Source of the DNA: Actinomycetota bacterium
Lineage (GTDB): Bacteria > Actinomycetota > Thermoleophilia > Gaiellales > Gaiellaceae
Direction: 5' to 3'
Length of the DNA: 18,228 bases
Assembly (NCBI GenBank): GCA_019234175.1
Contig: JAFALP010000368.1
Location: forward strand, 1-18,228
The notes under the pieces: model-generated
What the model was told of the DNA's origin: nothing
Databases searched by the model: none
The model's input: the letters and a program-made list of their open reading frames with translations, nothing else
Shown here: in pieces, positions 6,632 through 15,342 of the stretch
How the letters are laid out: each line of letters begins with the position of its first letter
How positions within the stretch are numbered: position 1 is the stretch's first letter
Translations under genes and position numbers: made by a program

Positions 6632-7747
6632 ATGCGCCGCGGCTTCGTGGTCCTCGCGGTCTCGCTGGCGTTTGCAGGGGCTGCGCGGGCCGCGCCGCCG
6701 ACCGTCGACGCCCGCGCGTACACGGTCGTGGACGCAGCCACCGGCCAGGTGCTGGCGTCGTCCAACCCGCACGAGCAGCTGCCGATCGCGAGCATCACCA
6801 AGCTGATGACGGTCGTCGTCGCGCTGCAGCACCTGCAGCCGTCGCAGATCGTGACCGTGACGCCGCAGGCGGCAAAGGTCGGGCAGGAGAGCATCCCGCT
6901 GTACGGCGGCGAGCGCGTGTCCGTGCAGGACCTGCTCGAGGGCGCGCTCATCCAGAGCGCCAACGATGCCGCCGACGCGCTCGCCTACGCCGCCGCGGGC
7001 GACGACCTGCCGCGCTTCATCGGCTGGATGAACGCCGAGGCGCAGACGCTGGGCCTGCACGACTCGCACTTCGTCCGTCCGGACGGCCTCGACGCGCCGG
7101 GGCACGTGTCCAGCGCGCACGACGTCGCCGTGCTCGCGCAGGTGGCGATGCACTCGCCGCTCGTGCGCTCCATCGTCCGCGAGCGCAGCGCGACGATCGA
7201 GAACGGGACGGTGACGCTGCACACGTGGAACGACCTGCTCGGCGTCTTCCCGGGGCTCATCGGCGTGAAGACCGGTCACACCGACAGCGCGGGCTGGTGC
7301 GAGGTCGCGGCGGCGCGGCGCCCCGGCTACACCATCTACGCCGTCATCCTCGGGAGCCCGAGCCGGGCGCAGCGCAACTCCGACCTCGACCGCCTGCTGG
7401 CGTGGGGCGTGTCGCAGCTGACGACGCGGACGCTGCTCGGCCGCACGCCGATCACGCACGTCGCGCTTCCGTACGGGCGCGCATCCGTCGGCCTCGTGCC
7501 GGCGAAGCCTCTCGTCCGGGTGGTGCACACGGGCCGGCCGATCGTCGAACGCGTGGTGGCGCCGTCCGCGGTCGCGCTGCCGGTGCGCCGCGGGCAGCGG
7601 CTCGGCACGGTCGAGGTCTGGTCGGGGTCGACGCTGCTCGGGACGAGGCCGCTCCTGGCCGACAGGTCCGTCGCCCGCCCCGGGCTCGGCGGACGTCTAC
7701 GCTGGTACGCGACTCGAACCGTGAAAGACCTCTGGGGCTTCCTGTGA
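6632..7747 (+). CDS. D-alanyl-D-alanine carboxypeptidase (PBP5/DacA type)
   Basis: The 371-residue protein opens with a signal peptide, MRRGFVVLAVSLAFAGAARA, cleaved after Ala20. The penicillin-binding catalytic motifs are all present: SITK (Ser54, Lys57), SAN (Ser109-Asn111) and KTG (213-215). Family phrases GALIQSANDAADALA and VRPDGLDAPGH support peptidase family S11. It removes the terminal D-Ala from peptidoglycan pentapeptides outside the membrane. The C-terminal third resembles the beta-rich PBP5 accessory domain. The last 18 residues (RLRWYATRTVKDLWGFL) look like an amphipathic membrane-anchor helix, as in DacA. It overlaps the kinase start by 4 bp. Confidence 0.92.
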   Translation: MRRGFVVLAVSLAFAGAARAAPPTVDARAYTVVDAATGQVLASSNPHEQLPIASITKLMTVVVALQHLQPSQIVTVTPQAAKVGQESIPLYGGERVSVQDLLEGALIQSANDAADALAYAAAGDDLPRFIGWMNAEAQTLGLHDSHFVRPDGLDAPGHVSSAHDVAVLAQVAMHSPLVRSIVRERSATIENGTVTLHTWNDLLGVFPGLIGVKTGHTDSAGWCEVAAARRPGYTIYAVILGSPSRAQRNSDLDRLLAWGVSQLTTRTLLGRTPITHVALPYGRASVGLVPAKPLVRVVHTGRPIVERVVAPSAVALPVRRGQRLGTVEVWSGSTLLGTRPLLADRSVARPGLGGRLRWYATRTVKDLWGFL

Positions 7748-8697
7748 TCGTCACCGTCACGCTCAACGCTGCGATCGACCGCACGCTCACCGTTCCGAAC
7801 GTGCAGCTCGGTCATCGCCACCGCGCCAGCGCCAGCTTCACGTCGGCGGGCGGGAAGGGCGTGAACGTCGCGCGCGCGCTCAAGTCCCTCGAGACGCCCG
7901 TGATCGCCAGTGGCCTCGCAGGCGGCCGCACCGGCGAGCGCATCGTCGAGGAGCTCGGGCTCGAGGCGATCCTCAACGACTTCGTGCGCATCTCCGACGA
8001 GTCGCGCACGTCCACCGCCGTCGTCGATCCCACCGCCGGGACGCTGACCGAGATCTACGAGTGGGGCCCCGCGGTGCGCGCCGAGGAGCTGGAGATGCTC
8101 CTCGACAAGCTCCGCTATCTCTCGCAGGTCGCGACGTACGTCGTCTTCTCGGGCTCGCTGCCCCGCGACGTCGACGACGACTTCTATGCCGAGGCGATCC
8201 GCGAGCTGAGCCGCCGCGGCGTGCACTGCGTCGTCGACTGCGAAGGCGAGCCGCTGCGGTACGCCGTCGAGGCGGAGCCGTACCTCGTCTCGCCGAACCA
8301 GCGCGAGGCGGAGAGCCTCGTCGGCCAGGAGTTCTCGGACGACGCCGACTTCCTCATGGCGCTCGACACGATCGCCGACCTCGGTGCCCGCAACGTGCTC
8401 ATCACGCAGGAGAGCTCGTGCTTCGCGCTCATGCACGAGGAGAAGACCGTGCGCCGCTTCCGCGCGTCGATCGACCGGCTGGAGCCGATCGCGTCCGTCG
8501 GCGCGGGCGACGTGCTCCTCGCCGGCTTCCTCGCCGCGCGCTTCAACGCGCAGCCGTTCGACGACGCGCTGCGGAGCGCCGTCGGGTGCGCCGCCGCGTC
8601 CGTGCTCGAAGTGGGAGCGGGCCGCTTCGACCCGCGCGAGGCGAGCCGCCTCGCCGCCGACGTCCAGCTCGAAGAGCTGGCGCCGGTCAGCGCCTAG
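7744..8697 (+). CDS. PfkB-family sugar kinase, 1-phosphofructokinase-like
   Basis: The 317-residue protein starts at GTG 7744, overlapping the carboxypeptidase stop (GTGA). The N-terminus VTVTLNAAIDRTLTVP and FTSAGGKGVNVARALKSL are the first PfkB signature, in the form shared by 1-phosphofructokinase, tagatose-6-phosphate kinase and 6-phosphofructokinase II. VSPNQREAESLVG and the ATP/catalytic motif VGAGDVLLAGFLA (base Asp256) follow. The usual GAGDS has Val in place of Ser. It phosphorylates a hexose phosphate with ATP; the exact substrate is not readable. No fructose phosphotransferase gene is nearby, which argues against a classic fru operon. The large open frame upstream of 7744 is a shadow. 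Confidence 0.88.
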   Translation: MIVTVTLNAAIDRTLTVPNVQLGHRHRASASFTSAGGKGVNVARALKSLETPVIASGLAGGRTGERIVEELGLEAILNDFVRISDESRTSTAVVDPTAGTLTEIYEWGPAVRAEELEMLLDKLRYLSQVATYVVFSGSLPRDVDDDFYAEAIRELSRRGVHCVVDCEGEPLRYAVEAEPYLVSPNQREAESLVGQEFSDDADFLMALDTIADLGARNVLITQESSCFALMHEEKTVRRFRASIDRLEPIASVGAGDVLLAGFLAARFNAQPFDDALRSAVGCAAASVLEVGAGRFDPREASRLAADVQLEELAPVSA

Positions 8698-8705
8698 GCG
8701 CGACC
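8685..8705. terminator. Possible bidirectional terminator between convergent genes
   Basis: GGTC (8685-8688), one bulged A, GCGC, loop CTAG, GCGC and GACC (8702-8705) form an 8-bp stem. At its centre is the perfect palindrome GCGCCTAGGCGC, which holds the kinase TAG stop. It lies within the 12-bp gap between two converging genes, where nothing else could end transcription. There is no U-run. Confidence 0.4.
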
Positions 8706-8709
8706 GCAG

Positions 8710-9846
8710 TCACTGCCCGAGCGTGACCGCGCGGATGTAGCCGCGGCCGTTCACGTTCTCCGCCCACGCCACGCGCGGCCCCGACGCCGACAGGCCGATG
8801 GGCGTGGCCGCCGCCGTGGCGACCGTCTTCACCACCTGGCTCGTCAGGTCGACGGTGCGGATGGACTTGCCGACGCGGAACACGACGGCGCCGTCCGCGA
8901 GCGCGATCGCAGACGTCGTCTGCAGCGGCACCGTGACCGAGCCGAGCTGCGTGCCGGCGGTCAGGTCGTACCAGCTCAGTTCGAGGCCCGTGCCCGTCGT
9001 GGGCCTGTCGAGCACGGCGAGCGTCGTGTCCGACAACGCGATCGCGAGCGGCGTTCCGCTCGGCGTGACGCTCGTGACGAGCGTGCCCGTCGTCACGTCG
9101 TGGATCTCGATCGGGTTGTCCGCAGCCGCGACCGGATGACCGTCGGTCGTCGACGTTCCCACCGCCGGGACGCAGGCGACGTCGTTGCCCGCGACGGCGA
9201 TCGCGACCGACGGCGGCGTATGGGTGATCAGCGCCGGCGGCTTGCGGCCGACGACGCGGTACACGCCGCCGCCGGTGATCTTCAGCGCGCACGCGCCCGG
9301 CTGCTTCGGCGTGGAGAGGCAGGCGACCTGGTCCTTGTACTCCACCTGCGTCACCGAGTAGAGGAGCGTGCTCCCGCTGCCGGCGAGGCCACTCAGCCAG
9401 AGGCCGTCGCCGCGGTTCGCGTGCGTCACCTCCTGGAAGCGGCGCTCGTTCGGGTCGGCGACGGTGGCGCCGAGGACGTAGTCGAACCGGAGGGACTGCG
9501 CCGCCGATTCGCGCAGCGTCCACAGCAGCGCAGGGGAGCCGTTGTTGCCCGCGACGGCGAGGCCGACCGGCGAGCTCGGCGGGATCTGCCAGTTGCAGGT
9601 GACGTTGTGGTAGCTCGCGCCCTGCGCCGGGAGGTGCTGCTTCGCTCCGCCCAGCTCCCACACCCAGACGGCGTTGCACGCCGGCTGCCTGCCGGGGGCG
9701 AACCAGGCGACGAGGCCGTCGTCCTGGGCGAAGGCCGCGATGGTCTGGTGCGCAGGGCTCGTGTAGAGCGTCTGCACCTGACCGGCGCGCGAGTCCGCAT
9801 GGACGAATGAGGCCGCCAGAGCGAGCGCGCCGAGCAGCATGCGCAT
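8710..9846 (-). CDS. Secreted beta-propeller-like protein of unknown function
   Basis: The 378-residue protein begins with a signal peptide (MRMLLGALALAASFVHADS). The rest is rich in beta strands and has five cysteines (57, 84, 176, 186, 225), consistent with an extracytoplasmic location. A degenerate repeat of the form (I/V)A(I/L)A-x-x-x-x-(V/L)-A-(W/V) recurs about seven times, at residues 36-50, 93-109, 150-164, 213-227, 267-281, 312-325 and 349-363. This suggests a seven-bladed propeller. I recognise no catalytic motif. The TACCGT hexamer on its strand (plus 9860-9855) lies 8 nt before the ATG, so it too looks leaderless. It diverges from guaB and converges with the sugar kinase. Confidence 0.75.
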   Translation of the reverse strand: MRMLLGALALAASFVHADSRAGQVQTLYTSPAHQTIAAFAQDDGLVAWFAPGRQPACNAVWVWELGGAKQHLPAQGASYHNVTCNWQIPPSSPVGLAVAGNNGSPALLWTLRESAAQSLRFDYVLGATVADPNERRFQEVTHANRGDGLWLSGLAGSGSTLLYSVTQVEYKDQVACLSTPKQPGACALKITGGGVYRVVGRKPPALITHTPPSVAIAVAGNDVACVPAVGTSTTDGHPVAAADNPIEIHDVTTGTLVTSVTPSGTPLAIALSDTTLAVLDRPTTGTGLELSWYDLTAGTQLGSVTVPLQTTSAIALADGAVVFRVGKSIRTVDLTSQVVKTVATAAATPIGLSASGPRVAWAENVNGRGYIRAVTLGQ

Positions 9847-11426
<1,580 letters not shown>

Positions 11427-11466
11427 GCCGAGCGTCGTCCCGTTCCCGGCCAATGAGGACCGGCCG

Positions 11467-12987
11467 GTGCTCGTCCTCGACTTCGGCGGCCAGTACGCGC
11501 AGCTGATCGCTCGCCGCGTGCGCGAGTGCCGCGTCTACTCCGAGCTCGTCGGCCACACCATCTCGCCGGAGGCCATCCGCGCGCGCAACCCGTACGCGAT
11601 CGTGCTCAGCGGCGGCCCCGCGTCGGTGTACTCCGACAACGCGCCGCGCGTCGACCCGCGCATCTTCGATCTCGGCATCCCCACGCTCGGCATCTGTTAC
11701 GGCGCGCAGCTGATGGCGCTCGACCTCGGCGGCCGCGTCGACCGCACGGGCGCGTCGGAGTTCGGCAAGACGGAGCTGCACGCGCGCGAGTCGGCGCTCT
11801 TGAAGGACACGCCGTCGGACCAGACGGTGTGGATGTCGCATCGCGACACGGTCGTGGAGCCGCCCGAGGGCGCGCGCGTCGTCGCCGAGTCGCCGTCCAC
11901 GCCGGTGGCGGCCTTCGAGTCCCGCGAGCGCGCGCTGTACGGCGTCCAGTTCCATCCCGAGGTCGTGCACACGCCGCACGGGATGGCCGTGCTGAAGAAC
12001 TTCCTGTACGAGGTCGCCGCTGCGCCCCCCGCGTGGACGCCCGCTGCGGTCATCGAGGAGCAGGTGGAGCGCATCCGCCGCCAGGTCGGGCGCGACCGCG
12101 TCCTGTGCGCGCTCTCGGGCGGCGTCGACTCCGCCGTCGCCGCGCTGCTCGTGCACAAGGCCGTCGGCGACCAGCTCACGTGCGTGTTCGTCGACCACGG
12201 CCTGCTGCGCAAGGACGAGGCCGGCCAGGTGGTGGAGACGTTCGGCGACCACTTCCACGTGCCCCTCGTGCACGTGCAGGCGCAGGAGCGCTTCCTCGAG
12301 CTGCTCGCAGGCGTCGAGGACCCCGAGCAGAAGCGCAAGATCATCGGCCGTGAGTTCATCCGCGTGTTCGAGGACGAGGCGCGGAAGCTGGGCGACGTCC
12401 AATGGCTCGTGCAGGGGACGCTGTACAGCGACGTCATCGAGTCGGGCGGCACCGAGGGAGTCGCTGCGACGATCAAGTCGCATCACAACGTCGGCGGCCT
12501 GCCCGACGACATGAAGATGCGGCTCGTCGAGCCGCTGCGCCTGCTGTTCAAGGACGAGGTGCGGCGCGTCGGCGAGGAGCTCGGCATGTCCGAGCGCATG
12601 GTCTGGCGGCAGCCGTTCCCAGGCCCCGGGCTCGCCATCCGGATCATCGGCGCCGTCACCCCCGAGCGGCTCGAGATCCTCCGCGACGCCGACTCGATCC
12701 TGCAGGAGGAGGTACGCCGCGCCGGCCTCTACCGCGAGTTGTGGCAGTCGTTCGCGGTGCTTCCGGCGATCCGGTCCGTCGGCGTGCAGGGCGACGAGCG
12801 GACGTACGGATACCCGATCGTCCTGCGCGCGGTGACGAGCGACGACGCGATGACCGCCGACTGGGCGAGGCTTCCATACGAGCTGTTGGAGACGATCTCG
12901 TCGCGGATCGTGAACGAGATCCCCGGCGTGAACCGCGTCGTGCTGGACGTGACGTCGAAGCCGCCGGCCACCATCGAGTGGGAATAG
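11467..12987 (+). CDS. guaA: GMP synthase (glutamine-hydrolysing)
   Basis: The 506-residue enzyme aminates XMP to GMP using glutamine and ATP. The N-terminal class-I amidotransferase opens [19 protein letters not shown] and has the triad Cys77 (GICYGAQ), His163 and Glu165 (FHPEV). The ATP-pyrophosphatase P-loop is SGGVDSAV (217-224). The C-terminal dimerisation domain ends in the canonical [11 protein letters not shown]. The start GTG 11467 is the only in-frame start before the conserved LVLDFGG. GAGGA-like sequence (GAGGA, 11455-11459) gives a Shine-Dalgarno at 7-nt spacing. It forms an operon with guaB. The TAG stop begins a -10 hexamer for the next gene. Confidence 0.96.
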   Translation: MLVLDFGGQYAQLIARRVRECRVYSELVGHTISPEAIRARNPYAIVLSGGPASVYSDNAPRVDPRIFDLGIPTLGICYGAQLMALDLGGRVDRTGASEFGKTELHARESALLKDTPSDQTVWMSHRDTVVEPPEGARVVAESPSTPVAAFESRERALYGVQFHPEVVHTPHGMAVLKNFLYEVAAAPPAWTPAAVIEEQVERIRRQVGRDRVLCALSGGVDSAVAALLVHKAVGDQLTCVFVDHGLLRKDEAGQVVETFGDHFHVPLVHVQAQERFLELLAGVEDPEQKRKIIGREFIRVFEDEARKLGDVQWLVQGTLYSDVIESGGTEGVAATIKSHHNVGGLPDDMKMRLVEPLRLLFKDEVRRVGEELGMSERMVWRQPFPGPGLAIRIIGAVTPERLEILRDADSILQEEVRRAGLYRELWQSFAVLPAIRSVGVQGDERTYGYPIVLRAVTSDDAMTADWARLPYELLETISSRIVNEIPGVNRVVLDVTSKPPATIEWE

Positions 12988-12997
12988 TCTCCTGGTC
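12985..12997 (+). promoter_or_regulatory. -10 element overlapping the guaA stop codon, for the VOC gene
   Basis: TAGTCT (12985-12990) consists of the guaA TAG stop plus TCT and ends 7 nt before the GTG at 12998. The 7 nt between contain no Shine-Dalgarno. The identical hexamer, also made from a stop codon, precedes glmM at 15327. Confidence 0.42.
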
Positions 12998-13381
12998 GTG
13001 CCCCTCCGCATCGACCACGTCGTCATCGCCGTCTCCGACTACGACCGCTCCAACGAGTTCTACTCCGCCGTCCTCGGCGCCGAACCGGTGGCGATCGGCC
13101 GCGGCCGGTACGCCTACCGCCTCGCCAACGGCCAGCAGCTGAACGTCCACGGCCCGGGCTCGAGCCCGATCCCGCGCGCGGCCGACCCGGTGAAGCCGGG
13201 GAACAGCGACCTCTGCTTCGTGTGGGACGGCACGCCGGAGGAGGCGATCGAGCATCTCCTCTCCCACGGCGTCGAGATCGAGCTCGGCCCGGTGGAGCGG
13301 AGCGGCGGGACCGGTCGCGGCCGCAGCGTGTACTTCCGGGACCCTGACGGGACGCTGCTCGAGCTCATCTCGTACAACTGA
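12998..13381 (+). CDS. VOC/glyoxalase-fold protein
   Basis: The 127-residue protein is a single vicinal-oxygen-chelate domain of two beta-alpha-beta-beta-beta modules. The N-terminal RIDHVVIAVSDYDRSNEFYSAVLG has metal-ligand candidate His7. NVHG contains His51, and the C-terminal DPDGTLLELISY has Glu122, giving a plausible His/His/Glu metal site. The overall phrasing (DLCFVWD, GPVERSGGTG, YFRDPDGTLLEL) resembles the small Salmonella STM3117-like subgroup, from memory. The substrate is unknown. Its TGA stop shares one base with the nitroreductase ATG (TGATG), so the two are likely co-translated. Confidence 0.86.
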   Translation: MPLRIDHVVIAVSDYDRSNEFYSAVLGAEPVAIGRGRYAYRLANGQQLNVHGPGSSPIPRAADPVKPGNSDLCFVWDGTPEEAIEHLLSHGVEIELGPVERSGGTGRGRSVYFRDPDGTLLELISYN

Positions 13382-13968
13382 TGCACCTGCGCGACATCCT
13401 CGAGCGGCGGCGCATGGTCCGGAACTACACCGGCGAGTCCGTTCCGCGCGAGACGCTGGAGCGGATCGTCGCCACCGTGCGCCGCGCGCCGAGCGGCGGG
13501 TACAGCCAGGGTCAGCGGCTCCTCGTCGTCGACGATCCCGAGGTCGTCGCCGGGCTCGCCTCCGACGAGAACCCGAACCTCGAGCCGTGGTTCACGACGG
13601 CCGCCGCGCACATCCTCGTGCTGACGCGCGAGGAGGACTACCACGATCGCTACCGCAAGGCGGACAAGCTGCAGGACGGGGAGGAGATCGCCTGGCCGGC
13701 GCCGTTCTGGTACGTCGACGCGGGGGCGGCGCTCATGCTCATCCTCCTCGCCGCCATCGACGAAGGGCTGTCGGCGGGCGTGTACGGCGTGCCCGTCGAG
13801 GAGGAGCCGCGCGTGCGCGAGCTGCTCGGGATTCCCGACGACCTGAAGATCGTCGCCGGCGTGACCGTCGGCCACGGCGCGCCCGACCCGGAATGGAGCA
13901 AGCGTTCCAGCCGGTCGACGCAGCGCCGTCGCGCCATCGACGAGCAAGTGCATTGGAACGCCTGGTAG
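13381..13968 (+). CDS. Nitroreductase-family FMN-dependent oxidoreductase
   Basis: The 195-residue protein opens with the FMN-phosphate motif [24 protein letters not shown], then [17 protein letters not shown]. The middle and C-terminal half carry the helices [26 protein letters not shown] and the strand-turn [19 protein letters not shown] that contacts FMN in the family. It probably reduces nitro compounds, quinones or flavins with NAD(P)H as a homodimer; the physiological substrate cannot be inferred. The C-terminus is basic and Ser-rich, and its last bases overlap the next gene. Confidence 0.88.
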   Translation: MHLRDILERRRMVRNYTGESVPRETLERIVATVRRAPSGGYSQGQRLLVVDDPEVVAGLASDENPNLEPWFTTAAAHILVLTREEDYHDRYRKADKLQDGEEIAWPAPFWYVDAGAALMLILLAAIDEGLSAGVYGVPVEEEPRVRELLGIPDDLKIVAGVTVGHGAPDPEWSKRSSRSTQRRRAIDEQVHWNAW

Positions 13969-14501
13969 AGCGGCTCGCCGCCGCCTCGATCGGCGTCACC
14001 TTCAACCAGTACGCCGGCTCGGAGCTCCTCCGCGAGCGGCTGCACGCGTACCTCGAGGAGCGGGCGGCCGCCCCCGTCGTGCTCGTCGGCGAAGCGGCGG
14101 GCTACCGGGGCGCCCGCGTCAGCGGCATCCCCTTCACGTCCGAGCGCCAGCTGACCGGGACCGGCCCGGCGGAGGCGTCCTCGACCGTCGTCCACCGCGT
14201 CCTCGCCGAGCTGGGCGTGGAGGAGGCGGTCCTCCTCTGGAACGTCGTCCCGACCCATCCCGGGACGGCCGCCTCCAACCGGCGTCCGACGCGGGCGGAG
14301 GTGGCCTCCGCCCGTCCCTTCCTGCGCGAGATCGCCCGCGGCCGGGAGGTGGTGGCCGTCGGGCGGCTGGCGGCGGAGGAGCTCGGAGTCCCGTACGTGC
14401 GCCATCCGAGCCACGGCGGCGCCCGGGAATTCGCGGAGGGATTGCGGTCGTATTTCGCTACAATCCCGCCCCGGCGCGGCCTCCGCGCCGCTTTCCTATG
14501 A
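13953..14501 (+). CDS. Uracil-DNA glycosylase-superfamily protein
   Basis: From TTG 13953 the protein has 182 residues. It shows the UDG-fold motifs: [24 protein letters not shown] (family motif 1 region, GEAxG and GIPF), [12 protein letters not shown] with [18 protein letters not shown], and the C-terminal [12 protein letters not shown] (HPS loop). It would excise uracil or a related damaged base from DNA. The start is uncertain: an ATG at 13893 in the same frame would add 20 residues and enlarge the overlap with the nitroreductase, and neither has a clear Shine-Dalgarno. The stop overlaps the rplM ATG (ATGA), and the last codons hold the rplM promoter and hairpin. Confidence 0.82.
   Translation: MERLVERLAAASIGVTFNQYAGSELLRERLHAYLEERAAAPVVLVGEAAGYRGARVSGIPFTSERQLTGTGPAEASSTVVHRVLAELGVEEAVLLWNVVPTHPGTAASNRRPTRAEVASARPFLREIARGREVVAVGRLAAEELGVPYVRHPSHGGAREFAEGLRSYFATIPPRRGLRAAFL
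14459..14497 (+). promoter_or_regulatory. rplM promoter -10 and hairpin leader
   Basis: TACAAT (14459-14464) matches TATAAT at five of six bases and is the best -10 in the window; no -35 sits at normal spacing. A start near 14471 leaves a 27-nt leader. Nearly all of it is a perfect 8-bp stem, CGGCGCGG (14472-14479) with CCGCGCCG (14483-14490), loop CCT, then CTTTCCT and the ATG. There is no Shine-Dalgarno. L13 is a known autoregulator of its own operon in other bacteria, so this may be its binding site; that is inference. Confidence 0.5.
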
Positions 14502-14932
14502 GAACGTATTCAGCCAAGCCGGGTGAGATCGCGCGCGAGTGGTATCTCGTCGACGCCCAGGGGAAGACCCTGGGCCGGCTCGCCACGCAGATCGCCGACA
14601 CCCTCCGCGGCAAGCGGAAGCCGCAGTTCACGCCGCATGTCGACACGGGCGACTTCGTCGTCGTCGTGAACGCCGACAAGATCGCCGTCACCGGGAACAA
14701 GCTCGACCAGAAGATGTACTACCGGCACTCCGGCTATCCCGGCGGCCTGAGGGAGCGCACGCTGCGCGAACAGCTCGAGCGCCGCCCGACCGAGGTCCTG
14801 CGCATCGCGGTGAAAGGCATGCTCCCGAAGAACAAGCTCGCGCGGCAGCAGATCACGAAGCTGAAGATCTACGCCGGTCCGGAGCATCCGCACGGCCCGC
14901 AGAACCCGAAGCCACTGGAATTGGAGTCCTGA
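14498..14932 (+). CDS. rplM: Ribosomal protein L13 (uL13)
   Basis: The 144-residue large-subunit protein has the standard sequence: [27 protein letters not shown], then [33 protein letters not shown] and [15 protein letters not shown], ending [21 protein letters not shown]. Length matches the family. The ATG overlaps the upstream stop by 4 bp, but it probably has its own promoter. It is paired with rpsI, separated by 1 bp, as in nearly all bacteria. Confidence 0.98.
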   Translation: MRTYSAKPGEIAREWYLVDAQGKTLGRLATQIADTLRGKRKPQFTPHVDTGDFVVVVNADKIAVTGNKLDQKMYYRHSGYPGGLRERTLREQLERRPTEVLRIAVKGMLPKNKLARQQITKLKIYAGPEHPHGPQNPKPLELES

Positions 14933-14933
14933 T

Positions 14934-15329
14934 TTGAGCCAGATCGCTCAGTACCGCGGCACCGGCAAGCGCAAGACCTCGGTCGCGCGCGTCATCCTCC
15001 GCCCCGGCGACGGGGCGACGTGGGTGAACGGCCGGACGCTCGACGAGTACTTCCCGCGCTCGGTGTGGCGCTCGCTCGCGACCGCGCCCCTGCGCACCGC
15101 GGGCCTCGAGGGCCAGTACAACCTGCGCGTGCGCGTCCACGGCGGCGGCCTCACCGGCCAGGCCGGTGCGGTTCGCCACGGCATCGCCCGCGCGCTCGTC
15201 GAGCTGAACCCGGAGCTTCGCGTCCCGCTCAAGCGCGAGGGCTACCTCACGCGCGACGCCCGTGTGGTGGAGCGCAAGAAGGCCGGGCTGCACAAGGCGC
15301 GCAAGGCGCCGCAGTTCTCGAAGCGCTAG
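14934..15329 (+). CDS. rpsI: Ribosomal protein S9 (uS9)
   Basis: The 131-residue small-subunit protein begins at TTG 14934 with GGAG at 14923-14926 as Shine-Dalgarno. It has [35 protein letters not shown], and [24 protein letters not shown]. The C-terminal SKR tail reaches the ribosomal P site. The N-terminus is slightly short compared with actinobacteria carrying acidic extensions. The TAG stop doubles as the first half of the putative glmM -10. Confidence 0.98.
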   Translation: MSQIAQYRGTGKRKTSVARVILRPGDGATWVNGRTLDEYFPRSVWRSLATAPLRTAGLEGQYNLRVRVHGGGLTGQAGAVRHGIARALVELNPELRVPLKREGYLTRDARVVERKKAGLHKARKAPQFSKR

Positions 15330-15342
15330 TCTCCCGCGCTTC
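15327..15342 (+). promoter_or_regulatory. -10 element overlapping the rpsI stop codon, for glmM
   Basis: TAGTCT (15327-15332) is the rpsI TAG plus TCT and ends 10 nt before the glmM GTG. No Shine-Dalgarno lies between. The predicted leader would be about 4 nt. Read-through from rplM-rpsI is an alternative source of the transcript. Confidence 0.4.

Noticed and set aside
6013..7743. A long open frame preceding the sugar kinase in the same frame (start at 6013)
   Set aside because: Its product is Arg/Ala-rich shadow sequence over pyrF, LysM and the carboxypeptidase; the PfkB homology starts exactly at GTG 7744.
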